Positions 16,767 through 24,764 of a DNA stretch of 48,710 nt are shown here, piece after piece. The notes beneath the pieces were generated by a model, which searched no databases, was not told the origin of the DNA, and was given only the letters and a program-made list of their open reading frames with translations. Position numbers and translations under genes: made by a program. The number at the start of each line of letters is the position of its first letter. Position 1 is the first letter of the stretch. The stretch lies in the NCBI GenBank assembly GCA_019748095.1, contig JAIEQA010000094.1:1-48710 (forward strand), given 5' to 3'. The DNA comes from Caulobacteraceae bacterium (GTDB lineage Bacteria; Pseudomonadota; Alphaproteobacteria; Caulobacterales; Caulobacteraceae).

Positions 16767-16851
16767 GGCGTTCCTCCCTCAAGATCCCCAGACGCGCAAA
16801 AGAGCCGGCCACGAGCCGACCCGGCTCGATCGCCGCCGCAGGTCCCCTCTT

Positions 16852-17133
16852 CTATCCGACCTCGACGCCTTTCCAGAAGGCTATGTGGTTGCGGATGCCC
16901 TCCGACCCCGGATTGGGGTCGGGATAGCTCCAGGCCGCATTCTGGTTCAGCTCCTTTCCCACGCGCACATGGTAGTAGCTCGCGGCGCCCTTGATCGGAC
17001 AGACGGTCGTATGCGGGCTCATCTCGAGCAGGTTGAAATCGACGGCCGACGGGGGGAAGTAGTGGTTCCCCTCGACGACGACCGTCTCGTCGCTCGTGGC
17101 GATGGTGGTGTCTTTCCAGATCGCTGAGATCAT
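16852..17133 (-). CDS. DUF427 domain protein
   Basis: A 93-residue DUF427 protein, translated from the ATG at 17133 after GGAGAG; upstream in-frame codons to 17247 are unlikely. Landmarks of the family are AIWKDTTIATSDETVVVEGN, then HYFPPSAVDFNLLEMS, HTTVCPIKGAASYYHV with the conserved CPxKG, and AAWSYPDP. DUF427 proteins form small beta-rich folds of unknown activity. It sits 85 bp from a large stretch of thiol-redox genes and is followed upstream by glutaredoxin. Confidence 0.9.
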   Translation of the reverse strand: MISAIWKDTTIATSDETVVVEGNHYFPPSAVDFNLLEMSPHTTVCPIKGAASYYHVRVGKELNQNAAWSYPDPNPGSEGIRNHIAFWKGVEVG

Positions 17134-17191
17134 CGGTCTCTCCTTTTTCATCATACGGTTCGGGATTGGCGGGCGGCCTAGCCCATGCCGG

Positions 17192-17464
17192 TCATCGGGG
17201 TTGAGGCGTGCGCCCGAGAAGCGCGTCGAGCTCGCCCCGGACATCAAGGGCGAACAGCTCCTCGGACCCGCCGACCAGCGTGCCGTTGATGAAGATCTGC
17301 GGAACCGAGGTTCGCCCGGACGCCTCCACCATGGCCTCGCGAATCACCGGGTCCGCCTCGATATCGAGCTCGGTCCAGTGCACGCCCTTCTCCTTGAGGA
17401 GCGTCTTCGCCCGGCTGCAGAAGGGGCACCAGCTCGTGGTGTACATCAGGACATCAGCGGTCAT
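17192..17464 (-). CDS. grxC: Glutaredoxin (GrxC type)
   Basis: Glutathione-dependent dithiol oxidoreductase of 90 residues from the ATG at 17464; the longer frame to 17533 has no support. The active site is TTSWCPFCSRAKTLL (CPFC). The cis-proline region TSVPQIFINGTLVGGSEEL and the GSH-binding GG follow. It would reduce protein disulfides and GSH-mixed disulfides, including recycling of MsrA or ribonucleotide reductase. It belongs to the minus-strand set from dps to the sulfite-oxidase-like gene. Confidence 0.94.
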   Translation of the reverse strand: MTADVLMYTTSWCPFCSRAKTLLKEKGVHWTELDIEADPVIREAMVEASGRTSVPQIFINGTLVGGSEELFALDVRGELDALLGRTPQPR

Positions 17465-17563
17465 ATCGCGTCTCCGAGGGGTTATGAGTGTGGGTTGAAG
17501 CCAGGCCGGGACCTGATGGCCGGGCCCCGCCACGCTACGGGTGCAGGCTGCGGGCCCTCCCGG

Positions 17564-18829
17564 TCAGCCGCGTTCGAGGAGGGCGACCGTGCCCTGGCCG
17601 CCGTCGGCACAGATGCTGACGATGGCCCGCGAGCCCGGCGGCAGGGCCCAGAGCTCCTTGACCGCCTGGCTGAGGTCGCGCGCGCCCGTCGCGCCGAACG
17701 GATGGCCCAGGGCCACCGAACCCCCGTTCGGATTGACGCGGTCCCAGTCGAAATCTCCCATCGGCGCTGTGACCTCGGCCGTCGTCCGCACCCATTCCGG
17801 GTCGGTGATGGCGGCGACGTTGGCGAGGACCTGGGAGGCGAAAGCCTCGTGGATTTCCCACAGGGCGATGTCGGAGAAGCAGAGATCGTTCCGCGAGAGC
17901 AGGCGGGGAATGCCGTAGGAGGGCGCCATCAGCAGGCCCTCCATGTGAAAATCGACGGCCGAGATCTCGTAGTCGACGAGCCGGGCGAACGGGGTTCCCT
18001 CCGGAAGTCTCTCCAGACCGTCTTCGGAGGCGACCCAGCACCCGGCGGCCCCATCCGTGATCGGCGAGCTGTTTCCGGCGGTCAGTGTTCCCATTCCGCT
18101 CGAGCGATCGAAGGCCGGCTTCAGTGCGGCCAGCCGCTCGGACGAGGTGTCGGCGCGCGGGTTCGCATCGCGCGCCAGTTCCGGCAGGGGGACCACGAGA
18201 TCGTCGAAGAAGCCCCGGTCCCAGCCGGCGACCGCGCGCTGGTGGCTCTTGAGCGCCCAGTCGTCCTGAGCCTCGCGCGAGATCCGCCAGGCCTTGGCGG
18301 TCTCCTCCATATGATCCCCCATGGTCTTGCCGGTGATCCGGTTGGCCCAGCCCTTGGTGGGAAGCACATAGTCGCTCGGGGCAAGCGCCTGCAGGGCGGC
18401 GAGCGCGCCCATCGCATCCGTGGCGAACAGGTCGGTGAGCCGCTTGGACGCTTCGGCCGTCAGGGCGATCGACGGGCGGCTCATGACTTCGGAGCCCCCG
18501 ACCAAGGTGAGGTCCGTGCCTGAGCCCAGCATCCCCGCCGCGGTGAAGGTCGCCGTCATGCTGGTGGAGCAGGCCAGAACCACCGAGAAGGCCGGAACGG
18601 TCGGATCGAGTTTGGCGTCCAGCCAGGCCTCGCGGGCGATGTTGCTCCAGCCCAGGTTCGGGATCACGGTCCCCCAGATGAGGAGGTCGGGCACAGCCTG
18701 CGCCGCCATGGCCCGCATGACCGGCACCGACAATGAGACGGCGTCATAGGTGGCCAGGGCGCCGCCGCCGCGGCCGAAGGGGGTGCGAAGCCCGGCGGCG
18801 ACAAAGACGGGTTTGGCGAAGCGGCTCAT
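17564..18829 (-). CDS. Thiolase family acetyl-CoA acetyltransferase
   Basis: Thiolase that cleaves or condenses acyl-CoA with acetyl-CoA, probably of the FadI/degradative group. It has 421 residues, starting with GGAGATCAAC before the ATG at 18829. Catalytic residues are Cys87 in VVLACSTSMTATF, His in WEIHEAFASQVLAN, the GGSVALGHPFGATGAR loop and the final Cys in SICADGGQG. The last motif deviates from the common CxGGGxG. It is located between glutaredoxin and the flavin reductase with a 68-bp gap upstream, so its tie to the redox genes is unclear. Confidence 0.93.
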   Translation of the reverse strand: MSRFAKPVFVAAGLRTPFGRGGGALATYDAVSLSVPVMRAMAAQAVPDLLIWGTVIPNLGWSNIAREAWLDAKLDPTVPAFSVVLACSTSMTATFTAAGMLGSGTDLTLVGGSEVMSRPSIALTAEASKRLTDLFATDAMGALAALQALAPSDYVLPTKGWANRITGKTMGDHMEETAKAWRISREAQDDWALKSHQRAVAGWDRGFFDDLVVPLPELARDANPRADTSSERLAALKPAFDRSSGMGTLTAGNSSPITDGAAGCWVASEDGLERLPEGTPFARLVDYEISAVDFHMEGLLMAPSYGIPRLLSRNDLCFSDIALWEIHEAFASQVLANVAAITDPEWVRTTAEVTAPMGDFDWDRVNPNGGSVALGHPFGATGARDLSQAVKELWALPPGSRAIVSICADGGQGTVALLERG

Positions 18830-18897
18830 GTTGATCTCCGGAATTAAGGTCTGGGCTGCACATCCACGAGCGGCGGGATGCGCAGTCGTCTGCGCCG

Positions 18898-19644
18898 CTA
18901 GCCGCCGTAGCGCTCGGTCTTGATAATCGAGGGGTCGAGGCCCGCCAGCACCGCGCCGTCGGTCGCGATGTTGACGAACCCGTTGGATCCGCAAACGAAG
19001 ACGTGTTCCGGCTTCTGCGGCAGCCGGGCGACCATGTCCGTGACCATGGCGCTGTCGATCCGCCGCGCGAAGTCCGAGGCGCGGGCGGGCGTCTCCCGCG
19101 TGATCGCCAGCCCCAGGACGAACGAGGGATCGCTCATTTCGGTGGCATGAAGCTCTTGAGAGAAGAGAACGTCCTGAGCCGTCCGCGCGGAGAGAAGCAG
19201 GGCCGTCGGCACGTCTTGGGCCCAGGCGCGGCGCTGCCGGATCATCGCCATCAGCGGCACCAGGCCGGACCCCGCGCCGATCATCAGCACCGGGTCCATG
19301 GCGGGCTGGGGCCAAAGGAAATGGCCGCCGAGCGGCCCCCGGATCTCGATCTCGTCGCCGACCTCGGCGATGTCGTGGAAGAAGGTCGACACCTCGCCGT
19401 CCGGCAGGCGCTCGATCGCCAGTTCGAGCGTTGGAGACGAGATCGCCGATGAGGCGATCGAGTAGCTGCGCATCGCGGTGTAACCGTCGGGCGCGGTCAA
19501 CCGGACATCGACGTGCTGCCCCGGGACATGAACGAAGGGCCGCTCCGGCCAGAAGAAGAAGCTCTTGATGCCCGGGGTCTGCTGGACGATGTCCGCGATG
19601 ACGCAGGGCTGCCACGACGCCAGCTGGGCGCCGGTCTCAGTCAT
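18898..19644 (-). CDS. FAD/NAD(P)-binding oxidoreductase (ferredoxin-reductase fold)
   Basis: Flavin reductase of 248 residues. The FAD domain has MRSYSIASSAISSPTLELAI, the RxYS/T motif. The nucleotide domain has LMIGAGSGLVPLMAMI, then HVFVCGSNGFVNIATDG and the C-terminal ERYGG. There is no 2Fe-2S domain. Its start overlaps the 3' end of the sulfite-oxidase-like gene by 8 nt, so they are translationally coupled. Such reductase-molybdoenzyme pairs are best explained as a cytosolic electron-transfer unit where NAD(P)H feeds the Moco protein. Confidence 0.9.
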   Translation of the reverse strand: MTETGAQLASWQPCVIADIVQQTPGIKSFFFWPERPFVHVPGQHVDVRLTAPDGYTAMRSYSIASSAISSPTLELAIERLPDGEVSTFFHDIAEVGDEIEIRGPLGGHFLWPQPAMDPVLMIGAGSGLVPLMAMIRQRRAWAQDVPTALLLSARTAQDVLFSQELHATEMSDPSFVLGLAITRETPARASDFARRIDSAMVTDMVARLPQKPEHVFVCGSNGFVNIATDGAVLAGLDPSIIKTERYGG

Positions 19645-20242
19645 GGGTGTATCTCTGCTCGCGCCAGGGATCGCCGTAGATGTGATAGCCGTGCCCCTCC
19701 CAGAAACCGGGCTCGTCGCGGGTCGTGAACTGGAGCGCGTTCACCCATTTGGCCGACTTCCACAGGTAGAGGTGCGGCACCAGGAGCCGCGCCGGCCCTC
19801 CGTGATCGCGCTCGAGCGGCTTGCCGTCGTAGGTCAGGGCGACCATCGCCTTGCCCGACAGCAGGTCGGCCAGGGGGACGTTGGTCGAATAGTTGTCGTA
19901 GCAGTGCGCCAGCACGAAATCGGTGGGCCGATCGAGCCCCGCATCGGCCAGGATGTCGTCGATGAGGACGCCCTCCCATTTTGTGTCCAGCTTGGACCAG
20001 GCGGTGACGCAGTGGATGTCGGCGGTCATCTTCGTCTTCGGCAGGGTGTTGAACTCGGCCCAAGACCACGTCTTGTGAGGCTTCGGGCCGACCTTGACGG
20101 TGAACTTCCAGTTCGCGAGGTCCACCTCCGGGGTCGGACCGGCGGTCAGGACGGGGAAGTTCTCCACGAGATGCTGACCCGGCGGGATGCGAGCGGCCGT
20201 GTCGCCGCCTGAACCGCGGCCGATAAAGCCTCTAGTGACCAT
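19637..20242 (-). CDS. Cytosolic sulfite-oxidase-like molybdopterin enzyme
   Basis: Member of the sulfite oxidase/MsrP (YedY) fold family, binding a single molybdopterin without guanylate. It has 201 residues, covering the Moco domain only. The Mo-ligating Cys is in ADIHCVTAWSKLDTKWEGV. The region LERDHGGPARLLVPHLYLWK and WVNALQFTTRDEPGFWE are also typical. There is no Tat signal, so it stays in the cytoplasm, unlike periplasmic MsrP. The overlapping flavin reductase suggests a reductive role, possibly on an S- or N-oxide substrate. A LysR-type box about 215 bp upstream links it to the stress set. Confidence 0.9.
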   Translation of the reverse strand: MVTRGFIGRGSGGDTAARIPPGQHLVENFPVLTAGPTPEVDLANWKFTVKVGPKPHKTWSWAEFNTLPKTKMTADIHCVTAWSKLDTKWEGVLIDDILADAGLDRPTDFVLAHCYDNYSTNVPLADLLSGKAMVALTYDGKPLERDHGGPARLLVPHLYLWKSAKWVNALQFTTRDEPGFWEGHGYHIYGDPWREQRYTHD

Positions 20243-20577
20243 GACAACTCCCTGGCTAACGCCCGAACAACCTTCGCCGGGCTCGCTTCGACATCTGTAT
20301 AGGTCCTCGCATCCATAGTCGGCGCGCGGGTCAATTGAATGAAAATCGTAAAGCGGGCTGCGCTGTCAGTATAGAATTACCTTGATTCAGCCCGCGTCTC
20401 ACTTACCGTAGCTGGACTATAACGCCGCGCCCGCACGATTTCCAAATAGCGTGTCGCTATAGTTTTGATAGCTTTCACACCTAGAAGGCGGCGCCGCCAG
20501 CGCCTTGCGAGCCTCCCCGCCTGCGCCTGCGGGGTTCTGCACGGACCCGGTTGAGCCCGCAGCGACAAGGAAAGCCC
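20243..20577. other. Divergent intergenic region between the molybdoenzyme and kduI
   Basis: 335 bp with no supported gene, locally AT-rich around 20330-20480 (for example AGTATAGAATTACC at 20367). It contains a LysR-type box at 20456-20472 and is expected to hold promoters for both divergent units. No terminator or repeat beyond these is evident. Confidence 0.4.
20456..20472 (-). promoter_or_regulatory. LysR-type box, copy 3 (perfect arms)
   Basis: Minus strand: GCTAT-CAAAACT-ATAGC, with fully complementary 5-bp arms. It is the best symmetric copy in the window and lies between the molybdoenzyme gene (start 20242) and kduI. Confidence 0.55.
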
Positions 20578-21423
20578 GTGTACGACAAGGTCTATCACGC
20601 GACCCATCCCGACATGATGGCCGGCGCCACCAACGATGAGCTGCGCGACCGCTATCTGATCTCGGGACTCTTCGAGCCCGGCAGGATCAGTCTCAACTAT
20701 TCGCACAACGAGCGCATGGTTCTCGGCGGGGCCACCCCGACTGACGGCGCACTCACCCTGCCGACCCACAGCGAGCCGCCGTCCATGGAAGGCAAGCCCT
20801 TCCTGCACGCCCGGGAGCTTGGTGTGGTCAACACCGGCGGAGCCGGCACGATCACCGTTGACGGCGAGGCCATCGACATGGCCGTTCGCGACGGCCTCTA
20901 TGTCCCGATGGGCTCCAGCGAGGTGAGCTTCACCTCCGTCAATCCTGCTGACCCCGCCAAATTCTACCTCATCTCGACCCCGGCTCATGCTCGCCACACC
21001 TTGACCCGGATCAGGATCGACGAGGCGACGCCACTCGAGATGGGGGCGCTGGAAACCTCCAACCAGCGGACGATTTACCAGTACATCGTCCCCGAGAAGG
21101 TGAGGTCCTGCCAGCTGCTGCTCGGCGTCACCCTGCTCAAGACCGGCAGCGTCTGGAACACCATGCCGCCGCATCTGCACGACCGCCGGTCGGAGGCCTA
21201 TCTCTATTTCGACCTGACGCCCGAGGAGCGGGTCTTCCACTTCATGGGGGCGCCCGACGCGGCCCGTCACATCGTCATGGCGGACGGCGAGGCCGTGATC
21301 AGCCCGCCCTGGTCGATCCACATGGGGTCCGGGACGTCCAACTACGCCTTCATCTGGGCCATGGGCGGCGAGAACCTCGACTATACCGACATGGACAAGC
21401 TGGACATCTGTCAGCTGAAGTAG
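20578..21423 (+). CDS. kduI: 5-dehydro-4-deoxy-D-glucuronate isomerase KduI
   Basis: Cupin isomerase of the pectin/hexuronate pathway, converting 5-keto-4-deoxyuronate to 2,5-diketo-3-deoxygluconate. I choose the GTG at 20578, preceded by AAGGAAAG, giving 281 residues against about 278 in E. coli; a TTG at 20551 is upstream. Family segments are [37 protein letters not shown] and the zinc site [18 protein letters not shown] (two His, one Glu). No kduD or pectin lyase lies nearby, so the gene is isolated from its usual pathway. Confidence 0.93.
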   Translation: MYDKVYHATHPDMMAGATNDELRDRYLISGLFEPGRISLNYSHNERMVLGGATPTDGALTLPTHSEPPSMEGKPFLHARELGVVNTGGAGTITVDGEAIDMAVRDGLYVPMGSSEVSFTSVNPADPAKFYLISTPAHARHTLTRIRIDEATPLEMGALETSNQRTIYQYIVPEKVRSCQLLLGVTLLKTGSVWNTMPPHLHDRRSEAYLYFDLTPEERVFHFMGAPDAARHIVMADGEAVISPPWSIHMGSGTSNYAFIWAMGGENLDYTDMDKLDICQLK

Positions 21424-21442
21424 CGGATCAGGTCTGATCCGC
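21423..21442 (+). terminator. Intrinsic terminator-like hairpin after kduI
   Basis: A perfect 8-bp stem, GCGGATCA with TGATCCGC, closes a GGTC loop and starts in the kduI stop codon. A short TTT follows 4 nt later, so termination is plausible but not strong. Confidence 0.6.
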
Positions 21443-21517
21443 GCAGTTTCGAAGCCGTGGCGGCAATATCATCCCGCGCTCCAGACTGAGGATCGTTGCC
21501 TGAGCGGGACGAGCCGA

Positions 21518-21534
21518 GACATGGAAACTATGTC
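21518..21534 (+). promoter_or_regulatory. LysR-type box, copy 4 (upstream of redoxin)
   Basis: GACAT-GGAAACT-ATGTC, with perfect 5-bp arms and the same GGAAACT centre as copies 1 and 5. A second small repeat, TATCC-N6-GGATA, follows at 21535-21550. The redoxin gene starts 187 bp downstream. Confidence 0.5.
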
Positions 21535-21720
21535 TATCCGCTATTGGATACCCGCCTCGCCCACCTTCATAATCCGGTGCGCGAAAACTCATATCCTGAG
21601 TAGACGCCCAAAGAGCTCTCGCTCTTGCCGATGGACATCTCGGGGCGCACGACAGGGTTGGAGGTTCGGCTGTCGTCGTGACGCCCGGTCATCCACCGGG
21701 CGCCTGCATCGGAGGATCAG

Positions 21721-22194
21721 ATGAGCATGGCCGAAGACCAAGCGCCCGAGCTGCGGGTGCAGAGATGGATCGGCGAGGATGGGGAAAACCTCGTCGCACC
21801 GCTCAAGCTGTCGGATCTCGGCGCCGGGCCCAAGATACTGTTCGCCTTCCAGCACTGGTGCCGGGGTTGCCACGTGCACGGGTTTCCGACGCTGCAGCGA
21901 TTGCATCGCGCACTCGCCGTCAGAGGCGTCGGCTTCGCCGTGATCCAGACCGTCTTCGAAGGAGCCGAGGAGAACACCTTCGAAAAACTGCGGGTCAATC
22001 AGCTCAGGTACGCGCTTCCCGTCCCGTTCGGGCAAGACGAGCCGCCTGTCGGCGCCGAACTTCCCACTGTCATGGAAGATTACCGCACACGCGGAACCCC
22101 CTGGTTCACGGTGATCGATGCCGGCGGTCGCATCATATTCTCGGACTTCCATCTCGACGCGGACGAACTCGTCAAGGGCCTGGAGCTGGCGTAA
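21721..22194 (+). CDS. Thioredoxin-fold redoxin with CRGC motif
   Basis: Cytoplasmic thioredoxin-like protein of 157 residues without a signal peptide. The active site is AFQHWCRGCHVHGFPTLQRL (CxxC, residues about 47-50). The cis-proline loop is in RTRGTPWFTVIDAGGRIIF. This fits the AhpC/TSA-Redoxin/TlpA branch, in which the resolving Cys follows closely. It probably reduces peroxides or disulfides. It is preceded by a LysR-type box and followed 67 bp later by an MFS transporter. Confidence 0.88.
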   Translation: MSMAEDQAPELRVQRWIGEDGENLVAPLKLSDLGAGPKILFAFQHWCRGCHVHGFPTLQRLHRALAVRGVGFAVIQTVFEGAEENTFEKLRVNQLRYALPVPFGQDEPPVGAELPTVMEDYRTRGTPWFTVIDAGGRIIFSDFHLDADELVKGLELA

Positions 22195-22261
22195 CCATGC
22201 GACGTTCGTCGATCCAGACCATCCGCACTTCTCAGTATCAGCCCTCACCGTCGGTCGCAGG

Positions 22262-23569
22262 ATGAGCCCGTCGGTGGAATCGGTCATGGAGGCCTGCAAG
22301 CGCGGCCTCGTGCTCGCGCCGGTAGCCGGCCTGTTGCTGAGCGTCGCGGCCCTGCTACTCGGCAATGGTCTGCTGGGCACGCTTTTGATCGTCAGAGCCG
22401 GCCAGGAAGATTTCTCAAGCGGCGCGATCAGCGCGATGATGTCGTTCTACTTCGCGGGCTTCACGATCGGGGCGCTCGTGTTGCCGCGGATCATCGTTTC
22501 CGTCGGTCATGTCAGGACCTTCGCCGGTTTTGCTGCGATCGCGTCGATGACCGCCCTTGTTCATGGCGCCGTCGTCGAGCCGGTCGCCTGGATGCCGCTG
22601 CGCCTCGTCACCGGCTTTGCCTACGCCGGCATGATCCTGGCGACGGAGAGCTGGCTCAACGCCCACGCCTTGCCCTCGACGCGAGGGCAGTTGCTGTCGA
22701 TCTTCGGCATCGTGTCGATGGGCTCATGGGCCCTCGGACAAGGACTTCTCAACCTGGCTCCCACGGCCGGCATGACCCTGTTCCTGGTCGTGTCTCTGCT
22801 GATATCGGCGGCCGTGGTTCCTCTCACCCTGCTGCCCACCCATCCTCCGGCCGAGGTGAAACAGCAGCCGGTCGCCTTCAGGGATCTCGTTGTCATGTCG
22901 CCGCTCGCGGCGGTCGGCGCCCTGCTGGCCGGCCTGGCCATCGGCGGCTTCTGGGGCCTGGGCCCGAACTTCGCCCAGAGGATCGGCCTCGATGTGGGCG
23001 GCATATCCGCCTTCATGGCCGCGGTCCTGGGGGGAACCCTTGTCCTGCAGTGGCCGCTTGGCTGGGTTTCGGACCGCGTCCCGCGCAAATACGTCATTGC
23101 CGGCGCGGCCCTGGCCTCCGCGGCGGCGGCCATTGGCGTGGCTCTGTTGGCGCAGGCCCCTCTGCCGATCCTCCTCGTCGCGGGCGGCCTGTTCGGCGGG
23201 TTCGGCATCCCCATTTATTCGCTGTGTCTCGCCGTCGCGAACGACGATCTTCCCCCGGATCGGCTGCTGGGCACCGCACGCGGCCTTCTTCTGCTCAACG
23301 GGATCGGGACCGCCGCCGGGCCCATCATAGGGGGCGCGGTGATGAACATCGCCGGCCCCGGCGGCTTGTTCGTCTATGCGGCCGCGGTGCTCACCACCCT
23401 GGCGGTGCTTGCCCTGGCCCGGAGGCGAGCCACGCGCCCGACCCAGGCCAGAGCGACCCTTTGTCCGAGCACGCCGATGATCACCGGGTCTCTGGAGGCG
23501 ATGATCCGAATGAAGGAAGCGTCGCAGAGCGAACCGAGCCGCCCGACGAGTGAGGCGGACGGAGCCTAG
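22262..23569 (+). CDS. MFS transporter (YcaD-like)
   Basis: Major facilitator of 435 residues from the ATG at 22262. About twelve hydrophobic helices are visible. Typical parts are GNGLLGTLLIVRAGQEDFSS near residue 35, MILATESWLNAHALPSTRGQ, with the WLN-x7-RG pattern of the YcaD group, and WPLGWVSDRVPRKYVIAGA (motif A, second half). The substrate is unknown. The 45-residue tail after the last helix is soluble and unconserved. Its last codons overlap the convergent gene at 23566 by 4 nt. Confidence 0.92.
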   Translation: MSPSVESVMEACKRGLVLAPVAGLLLSVAALLLGNGLLGTLLIVRAGQEDFSSGAISAMMSFYFAGFTIGALVLPRIIVSVGHVRTFAGFAAIASMTALVHGAVVEPVAWMPLRLVTGFAYAGMILATESWLNAHALPSTRGQLLSIFGIVSMGSWALGQGLLNLAPTAGMTLFLVVSLLISAAVVPLTLLPTHPPAEVKQQPVAFRDLVVMSPLAAVGALLAGLAIGGFWGLGPNFAQRIGLDVGGISAFMAAVLGGTLVLQWPLGWVSDRVPRKYVIAGAALASAAAAIGVALLAQAPLPILLVAGGLFGGFGIPIYSLCLAVANDDLPPDRLLGTARGLLLLNGIGTAAGPIIGGAVMNIAGPGGLFVYAAAVLTTLAVLALARRRATRPTQARATLCPSTPMITGSLEAMIRMKEASQSEPSRPTSEADGA

Positions 23570-24015
23570 GCCACCTCTTCGACGACGACGTCCCGGCCGT
23601 TGAACTGCACGGTCTCCCCGGCATGCGCCCCCTCGATGGCTTCGAAGATCGGCGCCATCGTGGAGATGCCCATGAACTCCCGGCCGCGACAGGTGAACCT
23701 GTTCGTCGAGACGGCGATCACGAACCAGCGGCCCGACAGTTTGACCACCGCACCCTCGACGACGGTTGATTTGGGTCCAAAATCGATCGTCTTCAGCTTC
23801 TCGATTTTGTCGGTCTGGTCATGAAGCGTGTCGTCGAGCGCTTCCGAGAAGTCGCTGGCGATCTCGGCCTGGGCGCGCTCGTCGTTCTCGGTCGGTTCGG
23901 ACCGGTCGATCCGGGCCGCCGACACGTAGTCGGCATAGATCTCGCGCGCGCTGGTCAGGGCTGCGGCCTCCAGCGAAAGCATGGTCTCGCGAAGGTGGTC
24001 TTTGTTCCAGTCCAT
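23566..24015 (-). CDS. GreA/GreB C-terminal-like domain protein
   Basis: A 149-residue protein. The N-terminal half is helical and acidic (SEPTENDERAQAEIASDFSE), like a coiled coil. The C-terminal half, from VVEGAVVKLSGRWFVIAVS through TMAPIFEAIEGAHAGETVQF and NGRDVVVEEV, resembles the C-terminal FKBP-like domain of GreA/GreB transcription factors. It is closest in pattern to the short GreAB-C-like proteins often mis-named as 3-oxoacyl-ACP synthases in Bacteroidetes. An RNA-polymerase role is only suggested. It lies 70 bp from the next minus-strand gene. Confidence 0.65.
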   Translation of the reverse strand: MDWNKDHLRETMLSLEAAALTSAREIYADYVSAARIDRSEPTENDERAQAEIASDFSEALDDTLHDQTDKIEKLKTIDFGPKSTVVEGAVVKLSGRWFVIAVSTNRFTCRGREFMGISTMAPIFEAIEGAHAGETVQFNGRDVVVEEVA

Positions 24016-24085
24016 CAGGTCCTCGTCGGTTTCTATGATTGAAGATGTTCGGGCCGGAGCGGCCGTGATCGTGTCGGTCGGGACC

Positions 24086-24676
24086 TCAGAGCCGGGGATC
24101 GCCCTGGTCCTCGTCGATGACGTCCTCGCCCTGGTAGGGCACCCTGATCAGCCGGGAATCGCGGATGATGCTCGTGACCAGCCAGACGTAGGTCTGTTCG
24201 GCGGTATCGAAGCCGAGGATGCTGAAGTGTTCGCCGAAGGGGCAGGGGGGCACGTCCGGAAAGCCTTCCCGCAGCACGTAACGGGCAGTGTCCTGCTCGA
24301 ACTCGGCCTTGTAGATCTTGCGCAGACCGTACTTCATCGGCACGTCCTGATCGCCGGCCGGCGCCGTTTCCCGATGCGCGGTGAGCCGCTCGGACAGGTC
24401 GACGGGACAGAGCTCGTCGAAGACGTCGAAGGCGTCGATCAACAGACCCTTGTGCCCGGTCGCGGGGTCGGTGATCGCATAGATGTTGGAGGCGTCTTCG
24501 GCGTCATCCCCGCTCTCGAGGCGCAGCGCGGCATCGACGCTCAGGTCGCAGGCGACGAGGGTCGTTCCGAGGGCGAGATCGACGACCTGGCCGTCCTTGA
24601 CGCGGTATTCCCGGTCATAACCCTTGGCGACGAAGGACTGCACCGCGTCCAGGACGTCTGTTACTTGGGTTGTCAT
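24086..24676 (-). CDS. Conserved protein of unknown function, two-part
   Basis: A 196-residue cytoplasmic protein. Residues 1-85 (DAVQSFVAKGYDREYRVKDG, then GDDAEDASNIYAITDPATGH and KGLLIDAF) match the pattern of small proteins of unknown role sometimes labelled phosphoribosylpyrophosphate synthetase; no PRPP-binding motif is present, so that name is not supported. Residues 112-196, starting MKYGLRKIYKAEFEQDTAR, are acidic and not recognised. It is next to the GreA-like gene and upstream of corA by 88 bp on the other side. Confidence 0.6.
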   Translation of the reverse strand: MTTQVTDVLDAVQSFVAKGYDREYRVKDGQVVDLALGTTLVACDLSVDAALRLESGDDAEDASNIYAITDPATGHKGLLIDAFDVFDELCPVDLSERLTAHRETAPAGDQDVPMKYGLRKIYKAEFEQDTARYVLREGFPDVPPCPFGEHFSILGFDTAEQTYVWLVTSIIRDSRLIRVPYQGEDVIDEDQGDPRL

Positions 24677-24764
24677 GATTGCACCTGTGGCTGTTGTTGA
24701 GTTGAGCTTGCATCAGCATCGCTGAGGCCGATCCCGTGGTTGGGAGTAATGGAAGACGCGGGGT

